The notes under the pieces were generated by a model. It searched no databases. It worked only from the letters and a program-made list of their open reading frames with translations, and was not told the DNA's origin. DNA of 64,000 nt from Cercis canadensis (taxonomy: Eukaryota; Streptophyta; Magnoliopsida; Fabales; Fabaceae): NCBI GenBank assembly GCA_003255065.1, contig QAOA01001442.1, forward strand, positions 670,332 through 734,331, given 5' to 3'. Below, piece after piece: positions 24,930-36,898 of this stretch. Position 1 is the first letter of the stretch, and each line of letters begins with the position of its first letter. The position numbers were made by a program, and so were the translations under genes.

Positions 24930-26587
24930 ACCATGTCATAGAGATGAGTGCCGCGACGGCGTCCACCGGCGGAGTCAACCTCGACAAGTTCTTTGGAGAT
25001 GTGGAATCGATCAAGGAGGAGCTCCAGGAGCTGGAGCGCCTCAACCAGAATCTCCATAACTCCCACGAGCAGAGCAAGACACTCCACAATGCCAGGGCCG
25101 TGAAGGACCTTCGCTCTCGCATGGACAACGATGTTGGCCTTGCTCTCAAGAAGGCGAAGATCGTCAAGGTCAAATTGGAGGCTCTCGAGCGATCCAACGC
25201 CGCCAACCGGAGCGTTCCCGGATGCGGACCCGGGTCATCATCCGACCGTACCCGCACCTCCGTGGTCAACGGCTTGAAGAAGAAGCTAAAGGACTCCATG
25301 GAGAGTTTCAATAACCTCAGGCAGCAGATCTCGTCGGAATATAGGGAGACCGTACAGCGTAGGTATTTCACCGTCACCGGCGAGAATCCAGATGAGAAGA
25401 CCCTCGACCTCTTGATCTCTACAGGTATATTTGCTGTACTTTCCTTCTTTTTCTTTTTTGAGCTGTTTTTGCTAAATTCAAGCCGGAAAATGAGGACACT
25501 TTTTACAACTCCTGATTTCATTATGAACTTAGTTAAATTTTTCATAGGAGATGAAAATAAGGTGTTGTCAATTGCTATTCTCATTTAAATACTGATTCTG
25601 TTAATATAGGAAAGCAGATAATAAAATTTTGATATATTATGTGGGAGTGCCTTGAAAACCTTTTTCATTTGTTTAGAGGAGTTATTCACTGAATCAAATA
25701 ACAAATTGAATTACAGAATTACATATTCATGATAGTTTTCCCACCGTTCATTGGGTGAACAATAGAACTTGCAAATTCAGTGGGAAATTTCTCAATGGCC
25801 AAATTGGTCTCCCAAAGTTATAATTTGGATGCACAATTAAAAGAAAGCCTGTTACGTGGGAGATTATCACCTCCAAATATGTGTATTTAGAATTTAATTA
25901 AACGTAGAGGTGTCATCTAGATCCTTTAAGGTATGATCCCATTTAAACAAAACTGAGTTAATTCAAATTTTGGAGGTTCTATAAACTAATTAAAAGATAG
26001 CATGTTAAACTTTAGTGGCGAATATCATCTTAAAAGATGATGATTTGAATTTACTTAAATGTAGAGGAGTGCATCAAGATCCTTCAAGGTTAGATCCATT
26101 TAACCAAAGTTGAATTGATTTGGAGGTTCTGTAATCTTAAGAGTTTCACTTTTATGCAGGTGAGAGTGAGACCTTCCTTCAGAAAGCCATCCAAGAACAA
26201 GGTAGAGGTAGGATTCTGGACACCATCAATGAAATTCAAGAAAGGCATGATGCTGTGAAAGAGATTGAGAAGAACCTCAAGGAGTTGCATCAAGTGTTCC
26301 TTGACATGGCAGTATTGGTGGAAGCACAGGGCGAGCAATTGGAAGATATTGAAAGCCATGTTGCAAGAGCCAACTCATTTGTGAGGACTGGAGCACAGCA
26401 GTTGCAGGTTGCAAGGAAGCACCAGAAGAACACCAGGAAATGGACTTGTTATGCTATTATGCTTCTGCTAGTGATCATCTTGTTTGTGGTGCTCTTCACT
26501 TTGAGACCATGGGAAAATAATGGTAATGGTAGCAATAATAATAGCCAACCGGCTCCGGCTCAAACACCTCCTCCTCCTGCAGCTTAA
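24863..26587 (+). CDS. SYP121: Qa-SNARE syntaxin of the SYP121/SYP122 clade (copy 1), 329 aa
   Basis: Plasma-membrane t-SNARE for exocytic vesicle fusion; in Arabidopsis SYP121 (PEN1) supports secretion, penetration resistance and K+ channel control (family knowledge). Two exons, 24863-25424 and 26160-26587, join in frame at ..STG|ESETF. The N-terminus [20 protein letters not shown] and the [16 protein letters not shown] helix match SYP121. The Habc region is followed by [16 protein letters not shown] and [20 protein letters not shown]. The SNARE helix spans about residues 210-272, with the zero-layer Gln at 244 (VEAQGEQ). The membrane anchor is about 283-303, followed by a 26-residue tail rich in Asn and Pro. 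Codons are GC-rich compared with the flanks. The symbol is given for the clade, not proven orthology. Confidence 0.92.
25850..26150. repeat. Diverged direct duplication in intron of syntaxin copy 1
   Basis: Two adjacent, partly matching segments of about 150 bp (roughly 25850-26000 and 26002-26150) share 'gaattta.ttaaa.gtagagg', 'agatccttyaaggt', 'gatcc.atttaa.caaa' and 'ttggaggttct'. This is an old tandem duplication inside the intron, not linked to any N. Confidence 0.55.
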
Positions 26588-27933
26588 CCTTAGGGATTAA
26601 GAGTCTATTAGTTCTAAACAGTGATTCTTATGGGTTTCACTTGTTTTAGTTGAAACTTGACCTGTTATGTTTTTGGATCCGGTGAGGGTGAGACTAACAT
26701 GGATTAGCACATGATGAGGAAGGAATTCTATAGAGTGTCCTTCAGCAGTTTTATGTGAATTCATGGAAAGGTAGATGACTCTGTATCTACAATCTGGGAA
26801 GGTGAAGGTAGAAATTCTGTCGAGGTAGATTGTTGGGGAATGGAGATTAATATTTTGGGCATCACATTCTTTTTCTGTAAGTATATTATCTGGTGGATCA
26901 GTTTCATTGCTGATTCGTAGTTTGTGTATTCTTTATGGGATCTTTCCCTGTATGATACGCCGTATTTTCTTTTCTTGTGCATTATTTGTTTCTTTTATGT
27001 GTCTAACCACCAAAAAAAAGAGAAAAAAAGAGAAAACATCTATTGAATGGGGCTAAGGGGCAGAGTACTGCTGCAAATGCTCCCCCCGATGAGTGAATAT
27101 CTACTTCCAAAAGCGTATCAGTAATTTAAGAGTAAAAGTTCACCTCAGATTCAGCTGAATCTGATCAAAAGGTTTACATTATTTTTATCCTTACTGCAGT
27201 TCTGAATCCAGCATATAGAAACTTATTCTAATGAAAAGCAATTAGAAATTATATATCATGAAGTGGAAGAGTAAATTAGACATTCTCTGATATCTGGCTC
27301 GTGTGAGTACCTATTCTTGTCGCAGAGTAAATTCATGATTCGTTGGAATTGAAATGAGGAAGTGAAAACAACGTTAGAAGTTTCACTGTAATGGCGCTGT
27401 AGTCTATATCTTTTGTTTTCTTATATACTGAGTCCATCCACTCCCACTTCAGATAAATGTTGTATCCTTTTCATAGTGATGAATGATGATGATAGCGTAG
27501 CCTATACTTTCATGTGTGTCCATATTGTCAGCGATAGCGACTCGTTTTAGCCCTCAAATGGCAACCTCTACCTCAAGCGCTTGTTTACAACTTGGCATGT
27601 GGTCTTTGTCATCAAATCTGTATTTTATTGATTTGTGCCACAGGTCCATAATAATGATAACCAAAAAGGGGTGGGTGAAAATGAAAATATATAATTTCTG
27701 GTGCCATAATTAATAAGGTCGCAAATTTAATCAATTGAATTTGATATAATACAGAGTCCACGCGCATCCTAGTGGTTATCTGAATAGAAAATTTTAAGCT
27801 GTCTTCGTTAGAATGGCAATTCCCTCTGACTTACTAATCTGTCCAACTTTTAACACCATACCTTTTTTTTTTTTGGTAGAAAATATAAATCACCCATGTT
27901 TGTTTGAGCGAGACATGTCTATCGCTTTATCTC
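26588..27933. other. 3' UTR of syntaxin copy 1 and intergenic DNA
   Basis: Non-coding sequence between the tandem syntaxins. The 3' UTR probably reaches about 26.9-27.0 kb. No further gene or repeat was seen. Confidence 0.5.
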
Positions 27934-28698
27934 ATTCACGTATTTAAATTGCCAATTGGCATCCTGCATCCTATTAACTCTAAACTACTTTTTTGCACCT
28001 ATTGAAAAACACTTATTCCGCGTTTCGAAGATTCTAATTTTCCCACGCTTTTGGAAGATTCTAATTTTCCTCCAGCGTCATAATTTGTCAATCATCTCCT
28101 AAATTTCTCACCTTACTCATGCATGGGAAACTTCTTCAGCTGGTAGAGAAAAGAGAGCAAGAGTACTAGAGACTAGTAATTGCGCCTTGCAGTCTTTCTC
28201 ATTCTCAACAACTTTCTGTGGTGTTTCCTCTTGGTACTTTTCTTTTCTTTTCCAAGAAAAAGAAGGAAATTTCCCATTATCCCTATTGTCCCAGTCTCCC
28301 TTTTGAGTTTTGACCTGTGCGTGCTGAANATTCACGTATTTAAATTGCCAATTGGCATCCTGCATCCTATTAACTCTAAACTACTTTTTTGCATCCTATT
28401 GAAAAACACTTATTCCGCGTTTCGAAGATTCTAATTTTCCTCCAGCGTCATAATTTGTCAATCATCTCCTAAATTTCTCACCTTACTCATGCATGGGAAA
28501 CTTCTTCAACTGGTAGAGAAAAGAGAGCAAGAGTACTAGAGACTAGTAATTGCGCCTTGCAGTCTTTCTCATTCTCAACAACTTTCTGTGGTGTTTCCTC
28601 TTGGTACTTTTCTTTTCTTTTCCAAGAAAAAGAAGGAAATTTCCCATTATCCCTATTGTCCCAGTCTCCCTTTTGAGTTTTGACCTGTGCGTGCTGAA
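27934..28698. other. Assembly overlap around single N at 28329 (doubled syntaxin promoter)
   Basis: 27934-28328 and 28330-28698 are near-identical, joined at the lone N. The first copy has one small insertion near 28035-28070 ('cacgcttttggaagattcta'). The unit is promoter and leader of the second syntaxin gene. It is most likely an unmerged overlap, possibly of two haplotypes. Confidence 0.85.
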
Positions 28699-28896
28699 GA
28701 GGTTCAACCGGCCACCAATTTGACCAGTCTCGCCCACTTCAACCCAACATTTAAAAAACCCAAAAAACCTCAAAATCTTCCTTTAAACACAAGCATTCCC
28801 TCAATTTATGCTCATTCAGATTCTGTAATCTCATTTCTTCCCTCAAAATTCTCACTTTTCTGCATTCTCTGTTTGGTTTTGGGCGAATCCTGAAAT

Positions 28897-30062
28897 ATGA
28901 ACGACTTGTTTTCCGGCTCCTTCTCCCGTTACCGTAACGAGCAAGTCTCGCAGGACCACCACGTGGTCGAGATGACAGGCACAACGACGTCGTCGGGCGT
29001 GAACCTGGACAAGTTCTTCGAAGAAGTGGAATCGATTAAGGATGAGTTGAGGGAGCTGGAGCGGCTGAACCAGAGCCTTCGCAAGTCTCATGAACAGAGC
29101 AAGACCCTTCACAACGCTAAGGCTGTGAAGGACCTTCGTTCTCGCATGGACGCCGACGTTGCTCTCGCTCTCAAGAAAGCCAAGCTCGTTAAGCTCCGAT
29201 TGGAGGCGCTGGACAAATCCAATGAAGAAAGCCGGAGCATGCCCGGTTGCGGACCCGGTTCATATTCTGACCGTACCCGGACCTCTGTGGTCAGCGGGTT
29301 AAGGAAGAAGCTGAAAGACTCCATGGATAGCTTCAACACTCTCAGACAACAGATATCCTCGGAGTACAGGGAGACCGTACAGCGTAGGTATTACACTGTC
29401 ACCGGCGAAAATCCTGATGACAAAACCATTGACCTCCTAATTTCTACCGGTGAGTTTTCATTTTATTTTATTTTATTTGATGGATATAAATAATTAGTAA
29501 TTGCTTGTGCCGAAATTTTAGCAAGATATGGAGATAAATTCCTTAATTTGCCAAAATTAAGTGATAAAATATATAGTCGTATACTCTACTCATTTCAATT
29601 TTATTGCATGCAATAAAAGATTGTCTTTTTCTTTTTTTCGTTTTTAATTTTCATTATTATTACAAGAAAATGCAACGTGGATTTGATGCGAAATTTGGTG
29701 GAGCAGGTGAAAGTGAAACTTTCTTACAAAAGGCCATCCAACAGCAAGGGAGAGCCAGCATTATGGACACCATACAAGAGATTCAAGAGAGGCATGATGC
29801 AATGAAAGATATAGAGAGAAACCTGAACGAGTTGCACCAAGTGTTCTTGGACATGGCAGTTTTGGTCCAAGCCCAAGGTGAACATTTAGATGATATAGAG
29901 AGCCACGTGGCAAGAGCTGATTCGTACGTAAGGGGTGGGGTCCAGCAATTGCAGGTTGCAAGGAAGCACCAGAAAAACACCCGGAAATGGACCTGTATTG
30001 CCATTATACTGCTGCTCATCATAATCTTAATTATAGTTCTTCCAATTGTTCTAAGAAACTGA
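28897..30062 (+). CDS. Qa-SNARE syntaxin of the SYP121/SYP122 clade (copy 2), 302 aa
   Basis: Tandem paralogue of the gene at 24863, in the same orientation and with the same single intron position: exons 28897-29449 and 29707-30062, joined at ..STG|ESETF. It shares [18 protein letters not shown], the [16 protein letters not shown] helix, the [19 protein letters not shown] linker and the SNARE helix with its zero-layer Gln at 241 (VQAQGEH). The membrane anchor is about 280-299. Unlike copy 1 it stops almost at once after the anchor (VLRN), with no luminal/apoplastic tail. Its role should also be plasma-membrane vesicle fusion. By position next to TatD and CP33 it corresponds to the Arabidopsis SYP122 locus, but its sequence looks at least as close to SYP121. 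Confidence 0.92.
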
Positions 30063-31156
30063 GAGTTTCCAATGGGTTAGGCGGCTGTGAAGGTGGACTA
30101 GATCAAAGCTCAAATTAAACAGTCAAGTCAACTTAGGCCTCCTTGACCGTTGGATTAGAAAGTGCCTTTCTTTTGTAATTATTGTTATTATTATTATTAT
30201 TATTTGGTGAGGTATGTTACACACATGGTATTTGAGATGTTTGGTTTCTAGAAGCTGATGGGGGCAGCTGTTGCTATTTAGAAAAACTTTCTTTTCTGGG
30301 TACAGTCAATTTTTACTCATGTTTTCAGTCTTTGAAAATTTCAATATATATACGTAGATGATTTGAGTGAATAAGCTATTTTATTGGTTATTGGAGAGTT
30401 GTTTAGTGAAAAACGTGAGTGCATAGTGATCCATCAAAATGGAACTTGTTGCAACTAGAACCACCCACTAACCCTTCAAATTGGATCAATCTTTCTCACT
30501 AAAGCCCCTTCCCCTTGCATGTTCTGAAACGGATAAGCATCACAATTTAGGGTTTCAATGCCCTAAAAGCTAAACACACAAAACACAATCTAATTATGAA
30601 TTTTGCATCATAAAATTAACAAACCGTTACAGATAAGGGACTCTTCAGTTCAGTGTACTCAATGTAAGCATAAAATAAAAACCTGTTCCAGCTTTAATTT
30701 CATCGAATGCATAAATATTTTGTCATGATCAGATTATTAATACAGAAACGGGTAAAAATGAAAATAAATAAGATCAAAAGTGAGGGAATAAGATTATTAC
30801 AAATCTCTCTTGTAGGCTGATTTTTTTTTTCTACCGTTCTTATAGGCTGGTTATTTGAGCGGGAAAGAACATGGACTAATTGGGCAGTTGGGCTGGGCCC
30901 ACCGCAGGCCTTGTTACCTTATCTTACGCAAACCACTCCAGGGCCCTGTCACAAAAGGATCCGTTAGATCACAAGAAGTAAAAGCCAGAACCTGAATATG
31001 AATAATAGTGTGAATCAAAGAAAAAAAAAAAAACCAACAACAATAAAGACCTGGATTTTTGTTTTGTTTTTGCTAATATAAAGACTTGGAATCAATGTTT
31101 CCAGATATATATGTATCCTATTCAATTCTGTCACAAACGAATTGTAATACTCTACT
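30063..31156. other. 3' UTR and intergenic DNA
   Basis: Non-coding, with an (ATT)n microsatellite at about 30180-30205 in the 3' UTR region and a GC-rich patch with gggccc words near 30895. No gene was seen. Confidence 0.5.
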
Positions 31157-31165
31157 CATATTAGC

Positions 31166-31346
31166 GGGAAGAGATCCAGTCATGTCAACTTGAGTCATGT
31201 TGCTTAAATCTAAGCCGTCTATTCTATTTTAAAGTCATTTCAACTATTAAAACATATTAATATTTAATGGTTGAAATGAGCTTTAATGGAATGGACGGCT
31301 TAGATCTAAACAACATGACTCAAGTGACATGACTGGATCCAAATCC
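31166..31346. mobile_element. 181-bp Mutator-type MITE with 9-bp target duplication
   Basis: The element is flanked by catattagc at 31157-31165 and 31347-31355, a perfect 9-bp target duplication typical of Mutator-like elements. It is nearly a full palindrome: the left arm runs gagatccagtcatgtcaact, then agtcatgttgctta, then aatctaagccgtc, and the right arm is the reverse complement with a few changes. The centre is AT-rich. Its ends match the left end of the larger element at 15254. It lies about 510 bp upstream of the TatD gene start. Confidence 0.88.
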
Positions 31347-31855
31347 CATATTAGCATTGGACACTAAAATTGAACAAGTGATTGGCTCGCTAAAGTAAAT
31401 AGAAGATGAGCAAAAATAAAGAGTGTCTCGATTGGATCAAAATATAAACACAACTAACCAATATATCATTAATTTTAAAAAATTAATTCGAATAATTTTA
31501 AAATAATTGTAATTCACTTAAAATTATTGTTAATTTTTGTCTCTATACAAATCTAAGTTTGATAATTTGACCCTTGAAACAATTATGATTAAGAGTAAAA
31601 GGCTAAAAGCAAATTTATGTAGAATTATGTTTTTTCTCAATAGGGGGGTTGATTAATTTTGAGTGGAGCATCTGGAGATTATTGTATTTTTTTTTGTTGG
31701 TAGAATTGTATTTTGTTTTTTCAGCTGGAAAACAAAAGCAAAATAGCTGCGTTACCGGTGGTGGGTAATTTCCCGGTTTTGTTACTACAGCAAAATCTAT
31801 TTCTTTCCATTCTTCCTCTCTCTATCTCTCTCTCACTGTGTCCTTGAGCTCAGCC

Positions 31856-34800
31856 ATGGCGACTATTCGAATGATAGGTATGCAACTGTATAGACTTTCT
31901 AATCTATAGATTCATTGTGTGTATGGCACTCTTAAGCTTTCAACTAATTCTGTGTTGCGCAAAAAGATATAGCCGTCAACTTCACAGATGGAATGTTTAA
32001 AGGAATCTACAACGGCAAGCAATGTCACGTCTCAGATATAGCCACGGTTTTGAGCAGGGCTTGGACTGCTGGGGTCGACCGAATCATCGTAAACTATGTT
32101 CACTGATATTCTACTCCTTTTTTTTTTCCAATTTGTAGTTTATTNTTTTTTTTTTTTTTCCAATTTGTAGTTTATTGACCTGGGCTAGTCGAGCAAAGCA
32201 TGGAAATCTAAAATGTTAATATAGAAATGAATTTGTGAAGTCCCGTAGAATTTTAAAGTAATGAACATGGATTCTAATGCTGAAATCTGAAAACGAGGAG
32301 GGGGAATTTTTCTTGGAAAGTAATAAAATTGTTGAAAACCGCAGAAAGGGGTAATCCCATGCACAGGAGGCAGTATAAATTTTTTTTTTTAATGTTGGGA
32401 TGACTTATGGTTAGGACTTGTTTTATGTGGTGCAGGTAACTGGTGGGTCCCTTGAGGAATCAAGGGAAGCTCTTGCAATTGCAGAAACAGACGGTTTGTT
32501 CGTGTTGCCATTACTTTCTATTGCTTGACTTTCTGATACAAAATGTGGCATTTTAGTCACTTGTTGATTTATCATTTGATTATAGGACGACTTTTCTGCA
32601 CAGTTGGTGTGCATCCAACACGATGCAAGGTTGTTTTCCTCCTTCAGAATTTCTTCTTTGAAGGGGCATTTGGATTTTGTGATTATGACTTGGTGTATTG
32701 ATTCAGGAATTTGAGGAGAGTGGAGATCCCGAAAAGCATTTTCAGGCTCTTTTGTCATTGGCTAAAGAGGGAATTCAAAAAGGAAAGGTGTGCTTATAGT
32801 CTAGCAATAAGACAACTCTTAAATGATATTCCTCCTTCTCTCCCTTCTCTCTCACTCTTGAAAAGCAGATGTTGTGTATGTTGTTATATGATTACATTGC
32901 CTACAGCCAGTTCCAATTTGAGTAGACTTTTAGGAGTTTTTGGTGAATCTTGGTGGTCGCTCAGAATTTGGAGCAGTCTTAGTTGATAAGTTTAGAGGTT
33001 TGGCAGGAGTAAGGAGGGTAAATCCTTTTGGCTGTCTGCTATTTGTGTTGCTTTTTGGTGTATCAAATCTCAAGATATTGCTGCAATACCATTCTTAGTC
33101 CTAGCTGCTTCTTGTGGTGATGTTTTATCTTTTAGAAATAATAGGTATATTCTTCTTCATTGTATGCAAGGTGGTTGCAGTAGGAGAATGTGGATTGGAC
33201 TATGACAGGCTTCATTTTTGTCCGGCTGAGATTCAAAAGAAGTATGTAGTTGCTGCATAAGTGTTGTTAGATAAATGTCACTTCAGCACAATTTTTGTTA
33301 TTCTTTCCTTTGATCAATTAATTTCAATTATGAGTTGTTTGTTTATTGTGAAAGCAAGGTATTTTGAGAAGCAATTTGAATTAGCACATATCACAAAACT
33401 GCCTATGTTTTTGCACATGCGAGCAGCTGCTGCAGATTTCTGTGAAATGGTCGAGAGAAACAAGGATCAGTGAGTTTGCTGGACCTTATTATTTGAAAAT
33501 CTAGATAATCAATTGTGCTGGTTTAATGTATTTCTTGTTTAGCTTATTATTCTATTTTCTTTGAGGCATGAACTTGATTTTCTAGATTATAGAATAAAAC
33601 ACATCAGGCAATTGTACAGTGTTTCTTGTTGTCTATTCCAGTACGATGATCAGTGATACTAGGGGGTGGAGTTATCAATTACAGTCCTCCCCTCCTCCCT
33701 CTCCTACTTATGAATCTCAAATCATCCTTCTGGTCATGTTCATATGCATTAAATGATATAATATGAAACAGAATATAGGTTATTCTTCTATTGAAACAAA
33801 GGTGAAGGCAAGATCAAGTGAAATTTGAGATTGGTTAAGTAAAAGTGACTTTATATTCAAAAAAAATAATAGATATATAAGGTAAATGATTAAAGATACT
33901 CACCAAAGCATTCCTCTGCATATTTTTGACAAAAAGTGGAGAATGTATAAAGATTGTATGTGAGATGAAATGGAGAGAGAAAGAGAGTCAAGGAGCAGAA
34001 AGTATTGTTGCCACACTTGGGCATATCGTTACTGGTTTCCACTTTAGGAATGGGTAGAGTTGTTCAAAATTCATTGATTATGTGCATGTGTTGCTTTTCT
34101 TGACAGCGGATACATTGCAGGAATTTTATTATTTGCTTGCAGGAAATAACCTTGAGCTTGTTTTCATCTCTTCACCAACAACCCCACCCCCCCCCCCCCC
34201 CCCNNNNNNNNNNNNNNNNNNCCCCCCCCCCCACAACACCAAAAAAAAGCAACCCCATCCCTTGAATTACTTAACATAAAAAAGTGCATTTTTTTTTCCA
34301 TGTCATTTTGCTCTTGGATATTAAATAGTTTTTTTTTTTTATTGTGCTTATGCTGCAGGTTCACTGGCGGAGTCACCCATTCATTTACTGGTAGTGTCGG
34401 AGATTGTGATAAGCTTCTTTTGTTTGATAAAATGTACATAGGTAATTTGATCTGTTCAACATTGTTGGATGGCATATGCAGGAAATAGCTTTTCATTTGT
34501 GCTTCTAGAAACTAAGTGATCTATTTCCTAATTAATTGACTTGCATAAATTCATATATGCAGATCTTGTATTCATAACTGCATGCCAAATTTTTAGTTGA
34601 TTATCATGAGTGACACATTGTTGGTATTGTTACAGGCATAAATGGTTGCTCTCTGAAGACAACTGAAAACCTTGATGTTGTGAAGAGTATTCCTGTTGAG
34701 AGAATGATGATTGAGACAGACTCACCATACTGTGAAATCAAGAATACTCATGCAGGGATTGGTTTTCTAAAATCTACATGGCCTTCTAAGAAGAAAGAGA

Positions 34801-35940
34801 AGTATGATCAAGAGTGCATTGTCAAAGGCCGCAATGAACCTTGTTTAGTTAAGTAAGTTGGATGGTTTTGCTTATGGTGGATTGTGCCAACTTTTTCAAC
34901 TTTATTTAACTGCAGTTATATCATGCTGGCACCACCAGTGTGGATATAACTGTAGTTAGAATATGTGGGAGTTTGCTATAGAATTATTCCTATTTTTTCT
35001 TTAAACAACATGGCTTTTATTTTCCAGGCAAGTTCTTGAGGTGGTTGCTGGCTGTAAAGGCATCAACGACATAGGTAATCTCAGCAGAACATTGTACAAC
35101 AACACTTGCAGGTAACATGGTTTCTGGATTTGTCCATTGCTAATGGAAGCTTCAGTGTTCACTTGTGGAATGGTTGACTCAAGAAAATCTTTATAATACT
35201 CATGAGTCATGGTTGAGCACTTTCTTGAATATATATATATATTGATTGACTGGATTATATGTTAATTGTTTGTTGAAGAAACGAAATAATACAAAAGGGC
35301 AAACTCTTAAATGCACCAAGTCAAACTGAACCATTTGTGGACATTAGGTATATTCATAATAACTTACGTGCATACATGTATGTATGCATTCAAAGTAGAG
35401 GCTGTTAGTAACTCTGCTGTATGCTGAAATTTTCAGATTGTTTAACAACTAACGCTCCCCCTGCCCCCAAAAAAAATTCATGGTTCTCTTTTGTTTTTTG
35501 TATTAACGCTGTGGTACTCTAGTACAGATCTAATTTGGATATTTTTTTTTTTTCCTTTTTTTCTGTTGATCAGTTTTTTTCCCCTTTTTTTTCTTTATAT
35601 ATTTTCAGTTTCTTGGAAACAGTTGTATCATATTGCATCATATTTGAACAATTTCTTCAAAACCTGCTCGGCCTATGGGCTTTTGGTCTCCATATAAGGC
35701 AGGAGCATGACGTTACCAAGAGCCAAAGGAAATAAATGGGGGAAAAACATTTGAGTTTTTGTAACCTGAGCATGATATAAGTCATCATTATTTCTTAGTC
35801 ACAGCTCACAGCTGCATTTTGATGGGTTGTAATGGAATCTGGAGTTTTAGTAAGACTATTTGCTTTGCAGGGTTTTTTTCCCCAGTGACTTGGACTCTGC
35901 AGCGGATGCTCTTCTAGCTGGTGGTAATAATTCTTCATAA
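31856..35940 (+). CDS. TatD-family metal-dependent hydrolase (TATDN1-like), 11 exons, 320 aa
   Basis: TatD/TATDN1 proteins are TIM-barrel nucleases (3'-5' exonuclease or endonuclease) with roles in DNA repair and fragmentation (family knowledge). Exons: 31856-31877, 31967-32088, 32436-32493, 32586-32629, 32707-32787, 33171-33241, 33359-33469, 34359-34441, 34636-34852, 35028-35111, 35871-35940; all joins are in frame. Motifs: [11 protein letters not shown] in place of the bacterial HxH motif, as is usual in the TATDN1 branch; [52 protein letters not shown], with metal-binding Glu/His/Asp. Intron 2 contains the N at 32145 and intron 7 a poly-C sequence gap, neither affecting coding. The gene converges tail to tail with the CP33-like gene. 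Confidence 0.92.
32119..32175. other. Assembly overlap around single N at 32145
   Basis: A T-run followed by 'ccaatttgtagtttatt' occurs on both sides of the lone N in TatD intron 2. The poly-T is the likely reason the join failed. Confidence 0.75.
34184..34231. other. Sequence gap inside a poly-C tract (TatD intron 7)
   Basis: Eighteen Ns (34204-34221) sit between runs of C on both sides. The gap length is unreliable. The tract is C-rich on + and G-rich on -, the kind of sequence that stops sequencing. Apparent proline- or glycine-rich frames across it are meaningless. Confidence 0.85.
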
Positions 35941-36898
35941 ACAGACTCTTACCACTTTGCTCTTTTCGTTGCTTAAATTGCTTTTATTCGGGGTTGTTCT
36001 CAAGTTCCTCATTTCTAATGAGAAAGCAGTGAGTTACTGTCCTTGATGTGAAAGCGAGATTGTAGACTCATGGTCCTTTTTCTGCAAGTGATACATCAAG
36101 AAGCGATTGCCCAGAAGGCAGTATCATGATACGCATTCTATATATCTAAACACACATATAATCTTAGAAATTGTCGACAAGATGATTATATGCCTGCTCG
36201 TCCTGCTGGCATTTTTTCCTGTTTTATCTTAGCCACTGTTCCTCAGCTTGGACATTGGCGATGATTGTTTTATTTAGCGTGATTGGTAGTAAATGAGAAT
36301 GGGCAGACTTGACTGCTGGACCGTAATTCTATCTTGGAATATTGTTGCTTTTTTTCTTTTCGGTTTTTAATTTTTGTCCGCATTGTTCAAGCTCTGGTGC
36401 AAGGTTCTGTACGACAAAACATCACTTGTGTACATCATGCCTGTGCCTCTCTGCTTCACACTCTGTTCGGGAAAGGTGAAAGCCATAAAAATGTAGGAGA
36501 AGTGATGGGAAAAAAATATATTTTGGTTCTGCTTCTTGTTTCCCTTCACTTCCATTTCCACATTATTTCTCCCCCTCAACATAAGGTTAACTTGCAAATA
36601 AAATCATCAATTGGGAAATACTTGTGGCCATTCAGGGATCCATTAGACTATGAAAAGTCTGTCTTTCATAATTACAGAGTTATGGAACTAACAATGATTT
36701 CTTAAAAAAAAATATGTGACTGGAACTAACAATGATTTCAATTTGTTGAATAACAGATAGATCCCACAAGTGCCTGGAGGTGTAGTTAGTGTATACCAAT
36801 GTGACTGGTAATTGCCTGAAAACATGACATAAGGATCAGAGGTAGAAAAGGTATATGGATATTGGCAAAAATCCATTGAGTTGAGTCATATATATTCC
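35941..36898. other. Convergent 3' regions of TatD and CP33-like genes
   Basis: Contains the 3' UTR of the TatD gene (+) and of the CP33-like gene (-). A 123-codon open frame at 36334-36705 has no recognisable features and is taken as chance. Confidence 0.5.

Noticed and set aside
34082-34279. Proline-rich (+) and glycine-rich (-) frames
   Set aside because: They translate through a poly-C tract and an N gap inside a TatD intron.
36334-36705. A 123-codon frame between TatD and CP33
   Set aside because: Composition is that of 3' UTR/intergenic sequence, with no motif.
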